NCBI GenBank assembly: GCA_002440705.1
Contig: DJVA01000024.1
Location: forward strand, 1-28,946
Source of the DNA: Flavobacteriaceae bacterium UBA6268
GTDB taxonomy: Bacteria; Bacteroidota; Bacteroidia; Flavobacteriales; Flavobacteriaceae
Direction: 5' to 3'
Length of the DNA: 28,946 nt
In this document: positions 16,235-25,591 of the stretch, piece by piece
Layout: the number at the start of each line of letters is the position of its first letter
Position numbering within the stretch: the stretch's first letter is position 1
Position numbers and translations under genes: made by a program
Notes under the pieces: model-generated
The model's database searches: none
The model's input: only the letters and a program-made list of their open reading frames with translations
What the model was told of the DNA's origin: nothing

Positions 16235-17124
16235 TAGTACAATGAATTGATTTGAGACACTACCAGTGTGTGCACTTTCCCGAATTGCAATGCACAATTG
16301 TCGCGCTGATGCCCCGCAGGAAATCCAAAACACACGGGATAGTCAAATTCCTCGACCGCGTCGAAAATGATTTCTTCTGCAGATTTCCCGAAGGGAACGG
16401 CATTGTCGTTCATTTGGGTCATCCCCCCTACAACAAGCCCCGCCAGTCCATGCAGCATCCCGTTGCGTTTCAGGTTTTGCATCATCCGATCGATGTGGTA
16501 CAGGTATTCATCCACATCCTCCAAGAACAAAATTTTACCTTTAGTATCCAACGCACTGGGGCTGCCGCAAAGCGAATACAGGATTGAAAGATTTCCCCCA
16601 ACCAGAATTCCTTGCGTTTCGCCAAAACGGCTCGAGGAATTTTGATTTTCGTAAGTAATTGCAAAGGATTCCCCAAACAAGCTTCTACGTAAAGTCTCCT
16701 GCGTTTCTGGTGTTTTATTCTCAATGGCTTGAGGCATTTGGGCGTGTAAGGTAACCACCCCCAATTGGTGCAAATGACTGTGCAAAACCGTCACATCACT
16801 GTACCCCACAATCCACTTTGGATGCTTCCTAAATTTGGTAAAATCCAACTGGTCAATAATGCGTACCGTGCCATATCCGCCCCGAGCACACCAAATGGCT
16901 TTAACATTTGGATTATCGAGCGCCTCTTGAAAATCCCTGGTTCGCAGGGCATCATGGCCAGCAAATTGATGGTCATCAGCACCAATGCTGGAACCCAACA
17001 CATAGCTCAAACCCCATTGCTTCAAAAGCACTAGGGCAGGTTCAATTTCTGCTGACGTAATTTTTCGGGCCGTGGACACAATGGCCACAAGATCGCCCTT
17101 TTGCAGGTTGGGAGGCTGTTTCAT
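16234..17124 (-). CDS. ldcA: LD-carboxypeptidase (S66 family)
   Basis: A 296-residue serine peptidase that removes the terminal D-alanine from murein tetrapeptides during cell-wall recycling. The catalytic Ser109 is in GYSDVT, with Glu202 in LFLEDVDEY and His272 in GHQRDN completing the S66 triad. The N-terminal PPNLQKGDLVAIVSTA and CARGGYGTVRI are characteristic. No signal peptide is seen, consistent with a cytoplasmic recycling enzyme. It is first of a pair with yraN, overlapping by one base. Confidence 0.93.
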   Translation of the reverse strand: MKQPPNLQKGDLVAIVSTARKITSAEIEPALVLLKQWGLSYVLGSSIGADDHQFAGHDALRTRDFQEALDNPNVKAIWCARGGYGTVRIIDQLDFTKFRKHPKWIVGYSDVTVLHSHLHQLGVVTLHAQMPQAIENKTPETQETLRRSLFGESFAITYENQNSSSRFGETQGILVGGNLSILYSLCGSPSALDTKGKILFLEDVDEYLYHIDRMMQNLKRNGMLHGLAGLVVGGMTQMNDNAVPFGKSAEEIIFDAVEEFDYPVCFGFPAGHQRDNCALQFGKVHTLVVSQINSLY

Positions 17125-17239
17125 GAATGTTACCTACTATGAAGTGCTTCTAAAATTAAACCTTTTTCCCTAATTGGTGGTCATAAGAATACATGTCATT
17201 AATTTTCAATACATTTAAGACCATACCAAATCACCTTTC

Positions 17240-18709
17240 ATGATAAACCCTACCCTTACCTCATGCAATACCTCGGGCTTGGAACCCTACGTTCCTGATG
17301 GATCCAACCCTTGGGATGAAAGCAAGGCCAAGCATGTTTTTAGGCGTCTGGCTTATGGGGCCTCCCAAAACCGATTGAACCTCGCTTTGGTACTTCCACC
17401 TGGACAACTGATTGATAATTTGGTGGATGCCGCTTACAATATGCCCCCCACCAGTCCTCCACCGTGGGGTTACTTTTCCATTAGTGATTTTACCGATTTT
17501 GAAACCGAAAACCCCGAATACATCTTCGATTTCCGCATCCAAACGGGTAATGAGTGGGTTCATCAAGACATGAAAGGGCGCATGACCTTCTTTTGGCTCA
17601 ATCACTTCGTCACCGAATTGGAAGTTTATAACTATGCTCCTTATTTGTTTCAGTATTTCTTGGTCGCTGAAACCCATGCCTTGGGAAATTTCAAGGATTT
17701 TGTGCGAGCAATTGGGCTCACGCCGGCCATGTTGTTGTACCTCAACGGATTTGAAAATACCCATACCGAACCCAACGAAAATTATGCCCGTGAACTTTTT
17801 GAATTGTTTACTCTAGGCGAAGGCAATGGCTATACTCAGGAAGACATTGTGGAAACCTCTAAAGCCCTCACGGGATACAACCACTGGGACGAGCCCGGGG
17901 CGGCTATTTATTTTGATATTAGCACGTTTGTGGATGAAAACAAAACCATTTTCGGGCAAACTGGGAATTGGGATTATGACGATGTCATCGACCTGCTTTT
18001 CCAAGAAAAAGCCGATTTGATTGCTCTTTATATCTGTAGGAAACTTTATCGATTCTTCGTAAGTCCCGATGTTGATGCCACCATTGAATCCAACGTCATT
18101 GCGCCTTTGGCACAAACCTTCATCAATAACAGTTTTGAATTGGTCCCGGTCTTGAAACAACTTTTCAAAAGTGAACATTTTTTTGATGATCGTGCTTTGG
18201 GGGTTACCATCAAAAGTCCCTTCGATCTTATTTTTCAGTACATCAATGAAACAGAATTCCTCTACAACGATTTGTTGATGGAAGCTTTTCTCTATTACGC
18301 AGGAACCTTGGGACAAATTATTTTCGACCCCCCAGACGTTTCCGGATGGCAACGCGATCAGGATTGGATCAGTACTTCCACCCTTACAGGCCGTTGGGAA
18401 CTTTTTAAGGCGTATCTTTCGGTGCTTTTGGATAACGGACAAACCGAAGCTTTTCGGGAATTAGCCAAAAACCTCTCCAACGATAGCATCGATCCCGCAT
18501 ACATCACCCAGGTGATTGTGGATTTCCTGAATGCCAAACCACTTTTTACTACAAGTGACTACGACATTGCCACCGACATCTTTAAGTGGGAAATCCCTCA
18601 GAATTATTATGACGAGGGCCTCTGGAACCTGGACTGGGAAGAAGCGCCTTTTCAGGTCTACTTATTATTAGTACATATCGCAACCATGCCCGAATTTCAA
18701 TTAAAATGA
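17240..18709 (+). CDS. DUF1800 family protein
   Basis: A 489-residue protein matching DUF1800, with the family's RRLAYGASQNRLN start, FFWLNHFVTE, NENYARELFELFTLGEGNGYTQEDI and DPPDVSGWQRDQDWIST blocks. DUF1800 genes almost always precede a DUF1501 gene, as here with 6 bp between them. I see no signal peptide; how it reaches its partner is not clear. The biochemical role is unknown. Expression together with an exported partner suggests an envelope function. Confidence 0.9.
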   Translation: MINPTLTSCNTSGLEPYVPDGSNPWDESKAKHVFRRLAYGASQNRLNLALVLPPGQLIDNLVDAAYNMPPTSPPPWGYFSISDFTDFETENPEYIFDFRIQTGNEWVHQDMKGRMTFFWLNHFVTELEVYNYAPYLFQYFLVAETHALGNFKDFVRAIGLTPAMLLYLNGFENTHTEPNENYARELFELFTLGEGNGYTQEDIVETSKALTGYNHWDEPGAAIYFDISTFVDENKTIFGQTGNWDYDDVIDLLFQEKADLIALYICRKLYRFFVSPDVDATIESNVIAPLAQTFINNSFELVPVLKQLFKSEHFFDDRALGVTIKSPFDLIFQYINETEFLYNDLLMEAFLYYAGTLGQIIFDPPDVSGWQRDQDWISTSTLTGRWELFKAYLSVLLDNGQTEAFRELAKNLSNDSIDPAYITQVIVDFLNAKPLFTTSDYDIATDIFKWEIPQNYYDEGLWNLDWEEAPFQVYLLLVHIATMPEFQLK

Positions 18710-18715
18710 TGCCCC

Positions 18716-20341
18716 ATGTGTAAAACCAATCCCTTTCAGCAAAAAAATCAAACACACCAAGAAGACCCCAAAAAGGTGCACGATCAGGAACATGCGCAAT
18801 GGAATCGAAGATCATTCATTCAAGCACTGGGCCTGGTAGGTGGGGGAAGCATGTTGTTGGGCAAGCAAGCCATTTCGGCCACCAAGGCTACACCGCTTAC
18901 CGTTGCGCTATCCGAAAGTGAAAACGACCATATCCTGGTTATTATTCGCCTGGAAGGCGGAAACGATGGCTTAAATACCATTGTTCCTGTCTATGATTTT
19001 GATACTTATGTAAACTTAAGGCCTACCATTCATCACGAACAAAACAACCTTTTGAATCTCAATCCCGATTTCGGGATCCCCAATTACATGAATGCCCTCG
19101 AATCGGTTTGGGGCAATGGAGCCATGAAAGTGGTGCATGGGGTAGGATACCCGGAACAAAACCTTTCGCACTTTCGCTCCACCGATATTTGGGCCACCGC
19201 TGCAGATACCTACGTAGAGCCCACAGGTTGGTGGGGACGGTATTTCGAAGACTTGTACCCCGATTATCTCATCAACCCACCCGAGGTACCTCCCGCCGTA
19301 CAAGTGGGCAATATTGGGAACCTTATTTTTGATGGCAATAATGCCAACTACGCCTTCACCGTAGCCAACATCGATCAGTTGGAAACCGTTGCCCAAAGTG
19401 GCACCTTTCACGATGTGGTGAACCTCCCGGATTGTGTTTACGGTGATAAATTGCTTTTTTTGAGAGCCACCGCTAACACTACCTTTCAATATTCCGAAAC
19501 CATCCACAATGCCTACATGGCCGCATCCAATAATGCCAACTATGGAGATGGTGATTTGGCCTCACAATTGGCCGCTGCCGCTCGGCTTATCAAAGGTGGA
19601 TTGGGGACCAAAGTGTACATGGTTTCCTTGGGCAGTTTTGATACCCATGCCGATCAGGTAGACCGTCAACAACTGCTACTACAAGATTTATCGGATTCCG
19701 TGAAGGCCTTTTATGAAGATCTGGCCGATGCGGGCATGGACGATAAGGTCCTTTCTATGACCATTTCCGAATTTGGCAGAAGACCCTATGAAAATGGTTC
19801 CAATGGAACCGATCACGGAGCAGCCTCCCCGTTGATGCTCTTTGGGCCAGCACTGAATGGCAATGGTTTTATAGGCCAGCATCCCGACTTACTGAATTGG
19901 GACGATCACGACAACTTGATTCCTACCAACGATTTCCGGGATGTATATTCCACCATCCTTACCAGTTGGTTTTGCTTGGAGCCCCAAGTGGTGGATTCCA
20001 TCTTACTGAACCAAAACTACAACCAATTGGATCTCGGACTGGAATGCCAAGCTTTGGGAATCAACGATTTCGGAACCCTCCAACAGTTCAGGCATGCCCC
20101 GGTATATCGCCAAGATGGCGTCTACATCGAAATGCAGTTCGAAACCACCGCACACGGGGTCATCAAATTGTATGACCTTACGGGCCGGGAAGTTGCCACA
20201 TTGGCCAATAAGCTGTTCTTCCCTGGCAAATACACCATCAATGTGAGAGAAGCCGCTGGCGTTCGTTTGAGTTACGGTCAGTACCTTTATCGCATCAGTT
20301 TTGCCGATCGCCATTACAGCAAGTCATTTATCGTTCGTTAG
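18716..20341 (+). CDS. DUF1501 protein with Tat signal and T9SS-like C-terminal domain
   Basis: A 541-residue protein. After a long polar N-region (residues 1-30) there is a twin-arginine motif, NRRSFIQALGLVGGGSMLLG (R31-R32), so Tat export is expected. The body is DUF1501, an alkaline-phosphatase-superfamily-like fold: IIRLEGGNDGLNTIVP near residue 77, then GSFDTHADQ, SEFGRRPYENGSNGTDHGAASPL. The last 75 residues (YIEMQFETTAHGVIKLYDLTGREVATL onward, ending KSFIVR) resemble a T9SS type A sorting domain. It is co-transcribed with DUF1800. The substrate is unknown. Combining Tat with a T9SS tail is uncommon. Confidence 0.9.
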   Translation: MCKTNPFQQKNQTHQEDPKKVHDQEHAQWNRRSFIQALGLVGGGSMLLGKQAISATKATPLTVALSESENDHILVIIRLEGGNDGLNTIVPVYDFDTYVNLRPTIHHEQNNLLNLNPDFGIPNYMNALESVWGNGAMKVVHGVGYPEQNLSHFRSTDIWATAADTYVEPTGWWGRYFEDLYPDYLINPPEVPPAVQVGNIGNLIFDGNNANYAFTVANIDQLETVAQSGTFHDVVNLPDCVYGDKLLFLRATANTTFQYSETIHNAYMAASNNANYGDGDLASQLAAAARLIKGGLGTKVYMVSLGSFDTHADQVDRQQLLLQDLSDSVKAFYEDLADAGMDDKVLSMTISEFGRRPYENGSNGTDHGAASPLMLFGPALNGNGFIGQHPDLLNWDDHDNLIPTNDFRDVYSTILTSWFCLEPQVVDSILLNQNYNQLDLGLECQALGINDFGTLQQFRHAPVYRQDGVYIEMQFETTAHGVIKLYDLTGREVATLANKLFFPGKYTINVREAAGVRLSYGQYLYRISFADRHYSKSFIVR

Positions 20342-20376
20342 GGAACATTTCTTCCTAATATAAAGCGATAAATCCG

Positions 20377-20384
20377 TACTTTTG
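20377..20384 (+). promoter_or_regulatory. Bacteroidota -7 box for metG
   Basis: TACTTTTG followed by CAGCC is the classic TAnnTTTG element, ending 16 bases before the metG ATG. It lies in the gap after DUF1501, so metG has its own promoter. Confidence 0.7.
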
Positions 20385-20400
20385 CAGCCTATCATTCAAC

Positions 20401-22470
20401 ATGAATCAGGCACCAAAACGTTATACCATTACCGCTGCACTGCCCTATACCAACGGCCCTGTGCACATTGGGCATTTGGCGGGGGTGTATGTCCCTGCCG
20501 ACATTTACGCGCGTTACCAACGGTTGCAAAACAGGGATGTCGCCTTTGTGTGCGGTAGTGATGAGCACGGTGTGCCCATTACCTTAAAAGCTAAAAAGGA
20601 AGGCATTACCCCCCAAGAGGTGGTGGACAAGTACCACGCCATCATCAAAAAATCGTTCGAGGATTTTGGGATCTCCTTTGACAATTATTCGCGAACCTCA
20701 GCTAAAATTCATCATGAAACGGCTTCAGACTTTTTCAAAAAGCTTTATGATGAGGGTAAATTTATTGAAGAAGTTACACAACAACTTTACGATGAGGAAG
20801 CCCATCAGTTTTTGGCGGACCGTTTTGTAATCGGTACTTGCCCAAAATGTGGAAACGAAGAAAGTTATGGCGACCAATGCGAACGCTGCGGAACGTCTCA
20901 CAACGCGACCGATCTCATCAATCCAAAAAGTGCCATAACGGGGAGCAAACCGATTTTGAAAGAAACCAAGCATTGGTTCTTACCCTTGGATCAATACGAA
21001 TCCTGGCTGAAAAGCTGGATCCTCGATGGGCACAAAGACGATTGGAAATCGAATGTCTACGGCCAGTGTAAATCCTGGATCGATGACGGATTGCGTCCCC
21101 GTGCCGTAACCCGTGATCTCGATTGGGGCATCCCGGTCCCAGTGAAAGGTGCTGAAGGAAAGGTATTGTACGTTTGGTTTGACGCCCCCATAGGCTATAT
21201 TTCCGCTACCAAGGAATGGGCCCAAAGGGTGGGCAAGGATTGGGAACCTTACTGGAAAGATAAAAACACCAAGTTGCTGCATTTTATTGGTAAGGACAAT
21301 ATCGTGTTCCATTGCATCATTTTCCCAAGCATGTTGAAAGCGGAAGGCAGTTACATCCTCCCCGACAATGTCCCTGCCAATGAGTTTTTGAACCTGGAGG
21401 GCAATAAAATTTCCACCAGTAAAAACTGGGCCGTTTGGTTGCACGAGTATTTGGAGGAATTCCCTAAGCAGCAGGATGTATTGCGGTATGTATTGACAGC
21501 CAATGCCCCCGAAACCAAGGACAACGATTTTACATGGTCCGATTTCCAAGCGCGCAACAACAATGAGTTGGTGGCTATTTTTGGAAATTTTATCAATCGG
21601 GTGGCTGTCCTTTCGCAAAAATACTACGATGGGCAGGTACCACAACCTGGACCCTTTTCTGAAATCGATCTAAAAATTTTGGAGGAGCTCAAAACGTTTC
21701 CAAACAACATCGCCCATTCCATCGAAAAATATCGGTTCCGTGAAGCCCAGGCCGAATTGATGAACGTCGCACGATTGGGTAATAAATACTTGGCCGATGA
21801 AGAGCCTTGGAAGACCATCAAAACTGATACCGAACGTACCCAAACGGTCATGTATATTGCCGCGCAAATAGCTGCAGCTTTGGCTATTTTATCGGAACCC
21901 TTTTTGCCACATACTTCAAAAAAGCTGAAGGAACTGTTGCAATTCGATATGTTAAAAACGGTGCCCTCTTGGAATTCCATTCAGAAGAATTTTGAATTAT
22001 TACCTCCCCAGCATCATATCGGGCAGGGCGAATTGCTTTTCGGTAAAATAGAGGACGCCCAAATCCAACAGCAACTGGACAAGCTGGAAGCCAGTAAAAA
22101 ACAAAACGAAGCCATGAATACTCCCATTGCTCACCAAAAGGAAACCATTACGTACGAAGATTTTAGCAAACTCGATTTACGGGTGGGCACCATTGTGGCA
22201 GCCGAGAAAATGCCGAAAGCCAATAAGCTGTTGGTATTGAAAGTCGATACCGGGTTGGATGTGCGTACCATTGTTTCGGGGATTGCCGAAAGTTTTTCCC
22301 CGGAGGATATCATTGGTAAAAAAGTAACGGTATTGATCAACTTAGCGCCAAGAGCCCTGCGAGGTGTGGAAAGTGAAGGCATGATCCTGATGACCGAAAA
22401 TGCCGAAGGGAAGTTGGTTTTTGTGAATCCGGATGCTTCGGGTGCAGAAAATGGGGCGGTAATTAGCTAG
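20401..22470 (+). CDS. metG: Methionyl-tRNA synthetase
   Basis: A 689-residue class I synthetase charging tRNA-Met. The HIGH motif is at residues 22-25, a zinc knuckle at C147, C150, C160 and C163, and the second signature is KISTS (336-340), a common variant of KMSKS. The anticodon-binding helical domain follows, and from about residue 585 there is the C-terminal OB-fold tRNA-binding dimerisation domain (YEDFSKLDLRVGTIVAAEKMPKANKLLVLKVD). The full length is that of the long MetG form. Its stop abuts the stop of the convergent ferredoxin gene. Confidence 0.97.
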   Translation: MNQAPKRYTITAALPYTNGPVHIGHLAGVYVPADIYARYQRLQNRDVAFVCGSDEHGVPITLKAKKEGITPQEVVDKYHAIIKKSFEDFGISFDNYSRTSAKIHHETASDFFKKLYDEGKFIEEVTQQLYDEEAHQFLADRFVIGTCPKCGNEESYGDQCERCGTSHNATDLINPKSAITGSKPILKETKHWFLPLDQYESWLKSWILDGHKDDWKSNVYGQCKSWIDDGLRPRAVTRDLDWGIPVPVKGAEGKVLYVWFDAPIGYISATKEWAQRVGKDWEPYWKDKNTKLLHFIGKDNIVFHCIIFPSMLKAEGSYILPDNVPANEFLNLEGNKISTSKNWAVWLHEYLEEFPKQQDVLRYVLTANAPETKDNDFTWSDFQARNNNELVAIFGNFINRVAVLSQKYYDGQVPQPGPFSEIDLKILEELKTFPNNIAHSIEKYRFREAQAELMNVARLGNKYLADEEPWKTIKTDTERTQTVMYIAAQIAAALAILSEPFLPHTSKKLKELLQFDMLKTVPSWNSIQKNFELLPPQHHIGQGELLFGKIEDAQIQQQLDKLEASKKQNEAMNTPIAHQKETITYEDFSKLDLRVGTIVAAEKMPKANKLLVLKVDTGLDVRTIVSGIAESFSPEDIIGKKVTVLINLAPRALRGVESEGMILMTENAEGKLVFVNPDASGAENGAVIS

Positions 22471-22701
22471 TTAAACCTGCTTCGTCGTAATAATCTTCAC
22501 CGGGCAGGCCCTTTGGGCTTCCAAGCAAGGTTCGTAAATACTGTCGTCTGGGGATTTCAACGTAAAAAACCCTTTCTTTTCACTGGAATGCAATAACACG
22601 CTTTTGCCATCTTTTTTGGACATTTGAAACTGTGCAGGGGCCAATTCCACACAATAATTGCAGCCAATGCATTTGTTGCGTTGCAAGGTAACAACAACCA
22701 T
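22471..22701 (-). CDS. 4Fe-4S ferredoxin
   Basis: A 76-residue single-cluster-type ferredoxin. The first Cys set is CIGCNYC (C11, C14, C17) and the last ligand lies in the ACPV motif near residue 66. It begins 2 bp after the U32-family gene, so the pair is one transcript. The obvious inference is that it supplies electrons to, or works with, the Fe-S-dependent U32 protein, but a separate redox role is possible. Confidence 0.88.
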   Translation of the reverse strand: MVVVTLQRNKCIGCNYCVELAPAQFQMSKKDGKSVLLHSSEKKGFFTLKSPDDSIYEPCLEAQRACPVKIITTKQV

Positions 22702-22703
22702 GT

Positions 22704-23972
22704 CTAAGCTTTGGAGGTTTCGACCGCGTATTCGGTTTTCACAATTTTGTAGAGCTTGTCCGACTGTCGGATGCGGAAGTCCAACGGAATGGTAATGGAA
22801 TCGCCCTTCGTGGCCGCATCGAGTTGTTGGTCGTTCACCATCATTTCGGTAAGTTCAAATTCCTGAACTCCAGTAGAAGGTCCCGTAATCAATACGGTAT
22901 CCCCAATTTTCAAATCGTAAGCCTCAATTTTGAATTCCCCGATGCTGGTTTTTGGGAAGTAGTGCATCCCCTTTCCAACGTAGACTTTCTTTTGGGTGGC
23001 CTTAGAGCCATTGGCTTCGCTCCATTCGCCAAGTTTCTGTCCCAAATAGTACCCGCTCCAAAAACCACGATTATAGACTTTCTCCAATTCCTCCATCCAG
23101 GTTTGTACCTTTTCCTTGGAGAAGGTTCCTTCGTAATGGGCATCAATGGCTTCGCGGTAGGTTTTGATGACCTTCGCCACGTATTCGGGAGCACGGCCAC
23201 GGCCTTCAATTTTCAAAACTTTCACGCCCGTATCGATTACCTGGTCCAAGAAATCCAACGTACACAGGTCTTTGGGCGACATCATGTACTGGTTGTCCAA
23301 TTCGATCTCGAAACCGCTCTCTTGGTCGATGACCGTATATTTTTTTCGGCAATTTTGCTTACAAGCCCCACGATTGGCCGAAGAATTGTGCGAATGCAGG
23401 CTCAAGTAGCACTTTCCAGAAACTGCCATGCACAGGGCACCATGCCCAAAAATCTCGATTTCCACCAAATGACCGGAAGGCCCTTTAATTTGTTCTTTTT
23501 CAATCTGATCGACGATTTTCTTCACTTGGCGCAAACTTAATTCGCGGCTCATGACCATGGTATCCGCAAAAAGGGCATAGAATTTTACCGTTTCAATATT
23601 GGTAATGTTGATCTGCGTAGAAATATGCACCTCCATTTGGATTTGCCGTGCATAGGCAATTACCGCTTGATCCATGGCAATTACGGCCGTAATTCCTGCA
23701 TCCTTGGCCGCATCCAGCAAGGTTTTGATGATAGACAGGTCGTGGTCATAGATGATGGTATTTAAAGTAAGGTACGTGCGTACGTTGTTGGGGGTACAAC
23801 GCTTCACAATTTCGGGAAGGTCTTCCAATGTAAAATTGATACTGGCACGTGCGCGCATATTCAATTGTTCCACACCAAAATAGACCGAATCCGCTCCATT
23901 ATCGATAGCCGCCTGCAAGGACTCGAAGTTCCCCGCTGGAGCCATCAATTCTATTTTACCACTGGTAGTCAT
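22704..23972 (-). CDS. U32 family protein, probable tRNA/rRNA hydroxylation factor
   Basis: A 422-residue protein annotated in its family as peptidase U32. The signature EIFGHGALCMAVSGKCYLSLH, followed by NRGACKQNCRKKY, gives the four conserved cysteines that hold an Fe-S cluster in characterised members. Known relatives TrhP (YegQ) and RlhA (YdcP) hydroxylate tRNA U34 and 23S rRNA respectively using prephenate-dependent chemistry; true peptidase activity is doubtful. Which RNA this one acts on cannot be told from sequence. A ferredoxin gene follows by 2 bp. The terminator at 24073-24102 separates it from the slipin transcript upstream. Confidence 0.88.
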   Translation of the reverse strand: MTTSGKIELMAPAGNFESLQAAIDNGADSVYFGVEQLNMRARASINFTLEDLPEIVKRCTPNNVRTYLTLNTIIYDHDLSIIKTLLDAAKDAGITAVIAMDQAVIAYARQIQMEVHISTQINITNIETVKFYALFADTMVMSRELSLRQVKKIVDQIEKEQIKGPSGHLVEIEIFGHGALCMAVSGKCYLSLHSHNSSANRGACKQNCRKKYTVIDQESGFEIELDNQYMMSPKDLCTLDFLDQVIDTGVKVLKIEGRGRAPEYVAKVIKTYREAIDAHYEGTFSKEKVQTWMEELEKVYNRGFWSGYYLGQKLGEWSEANGSKATQKKVYVGKGMHYFPKTSIGEFKIEAYDLKIGDTVLITGPSTGVQEFELTEMMVNDQQLDAATKGDSITIPLDFRIRQSDKLYKIVKTEYAVETSKA

Positions 23973-24072
23973 ACACTTAACCTCAAAAATTTATGGGATG
24001 CAAAGGTAACAATCCAAATGGGATTTGGAGGAGTTTCCTGCTTGATGTCTTTAAGATTCCGAAAAAATTAAC

Positions 24073-24102
24073 AAAAAAAGGCAGGACTGATATCGTCCTG
24101 CC
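24073..24102 (-). terminator. Strong intrinsic terminator after the slipin gene
   Basis: The minus strand reads an 8-bp stem GGCAGGAC / GTCCTGCC with a 7-nt loop, then seven T, 12 bases past the slipin stop. It marks the end of the transcript that carries the tRNA-like array and slipin. Confidence 0.92.
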
Positions 24103-24113
24103 TGGTCTTAGGC

Positions 24114-25217
24114 TTATTTGCTTGTGGCAAAAATTTCCTTCAATTGCTTTACCATACCGCCATTTCCATTCAGGGTGATTTCCCCAATTTTCTCAGCGAT
24201 TTTTTCCACATATTCCATTTCTTTCAATTTGTAAAGCATTTCATTTTCTTCCATCAACTTAGCAGTGTTCAACAAGCTTCTGGTAGAAGCTGTTTCCTCC
24301 CTACGTGTGATGACATTGGCCTGGGCTTTTTTCTGAGCCATCAATACCTGGTTCATGATGTCTTTCATTTCCCCGGTTAGGATCACATCCCTAATGCCAC
24401 AGTTCAACACTTGGACACCCAATTGGGCAGCGGCTGCCTTTGTGTCCTCAAAAACAGACTTCGCAATTTGCTCCTTGTTCTCCAAGAGCTCATCCAAAGT
24501 GTAACGTCCCACATAGGCCCTTAGGGCCAGTTGCATGGTGGTGTACAATTGCTTTTCAAAGTCTTTGTTTTCCAACAAGGCTTTTTCAATATCGATCACT
24601 TTGTACTGAGCGTAAAAGTTGATACGCACGTTGGCTTTGTCGTTGGTCAATAATTCCTGTCCCGCGACCTCCAACTGCAACTGACGCATGTCTGCTTTGC
24701 CAATTTTGATGGTAGTGTCGTTCCTCCAGAATCGGTAAGTGCCAGCTTCCAGTGTTTTTACAAACACATCGTCTACCAGCAAGACCGCCTTTTCATAGGC
24801 CTCCACTTCAAACGTCCTTACATAGGTGCTCAATTCTGTTTTGGCAAACAAGGCTTTGTCGATCTTCTCGGTGATGTAGATTTTGTTCAAATCCACTTTG
24901 GTAAAGGTATACTCGATGAGCCCTTTCCAAAACACATGCCTGCCCGCAGTCAAGACTTGGGAAAAGTTTTTGTTCTTAAAAACCAACACCAATTCATTGT
25001 CCATAACCTCTACCACATGCCACAGGGCCGTCAATTGTTCGTCGGCCTGCAAAATTTCAAAGGCTACGGGTGCACTGTTGAAAGTTTGTGTTAGGTTGTA
25101 ATAAAGTACATTTTCACTCCAAGACAACCAGTAAACACCTTTGGTCAGTACGCGTTGGTAGTTTCCTTTTTTGAAAACCAACCCCACAAAACCTGCATTG
25201 ATTCGTACTTTTTTCAT
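24114..25217 (-). CDS. Slipin/SPFH (band 7) family protein
   Basis: A 367-residue protein. The SPFH core spans about residues 125-300 (YEKAVLLVDDVFVKTLEAGTYRFWRND to LGVQVLNCGIRDVILTGEMKDIMNQV), followed by a helical, coiled-coil-like tail (KKAQANVITRREETASTRSLLNTAKLMEENEMLYKLKE). The N-terminus lacks the membrane hairpin of classical slipins. Instead there are three related blocks of the type (L/V)VFKxxxxxxVLxxGxxxFW at about 12-31, 76-95 and 139-163, suggesting internal duplication. SPFH proteins form ring or cage oligomers. As I recall, slipins of this soluble kind occur in bacterial RNA-repair (RtcB/RtcA) operons. Here it is downstream, on the same strand, of a tRNA-like array. Confidence 0.88.
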   Translation of the reverse strand: MKKVRINAGFVGLVFKKGNYQRVLTKGVYWLSWSENVLYYNLTQTFNSAPVAFEILQADEQLTALWHVVEVMDNELVLVFKNKNFSQVLTAGRHVFWKGLIEYTFTKVDLNKIYITEKIDKALFAKTELSTYVRTFEVEAYEKAVLLVDDVFVKTLEAGTYRFWRNDTTIKIGKADMRQLQLEVAGQELLTNDKANVRINFYAQYKVIDIEKALLENKDFEKQLYTTMQLALRAYVGRYTLDELLENKEQIAKSVFEDTKAAAAQLGVQVLNCGIRDVILTGEMKDIMNQVLMAQKKAQANVITRREETASTRSLLNTAKLMEENEMLYKLKEMEYVEKIAEKIGEITLNGNGGMVKQLKEIFATSK

Positions 25218-25591
25218 GGTTTCAAATTTTAATAGTTAAACATATTGATTCATCCGTACCCGTAACGGAGGCATGGTTCTTAAATCCAATTTTGAAAAAT
25301 GGCCCAGAGGCATCATCCTTTACCTGCGGAAACATTGTGAAACGATTGTGCTGCAACCTGGTTTTCTAAAGGAAAGAGAGCAGGAAACTCTTCATCATTT
25401 TGAATGTTTGCCATTCCTTTCGCCATAGAAAAGCTGATTGTTTTCAACCCTTTTGACAGCGTTTCAGGGCAAGATTAGGATTTGTTCCCTTCCGAAGAAG
25501 CCTACCGATACCCCTGCAACCATTTTTGTCCCTGATTTTGCAGCGTGACCTACTGCAGTCCATTTTTAAAAGTCGACTTTCTTTTCGATCA
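25218..25591 (-). other. Stretch between tRNA-like array and slipin: short overlapping frames, perhaps a decayed gene
   Basis: No intact gene of normal length. On the minus strand three short frames follow one another with protein-like composition: one open at about 25464-25560 (ending GREQILILP), one at 25313-25426 or longer upstream (MAKGMANIQNDEEFPAL..., 37 residues), and one at 25222-25335 (MFPQVKDDASGPFF..., 37 residues) whose stop is 4 bases before the slipin ATG. Two single-base changes, near 25465 and near 25320, would join them into one frame of about 110 codons. A 39-codon Arg/Cys-rich frame (25444-25563) overlaps. Whether this is a broken gene, small proteins or untranslated RNA is open. 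Confidence 0.35.

Noticed and set aside
16235..16333. Longer yraN start within ldcA
   Set aside because: It would overlap ldcA by 100 bases; MAYHNELGKIGEE is the usual YraN start and gives the TAATG junction.
21406..21420. MetG has KISTS instead of KMSKS
   Set aside because: This is a common variant of the class I signature and is not evidence of an inactive enzyme.
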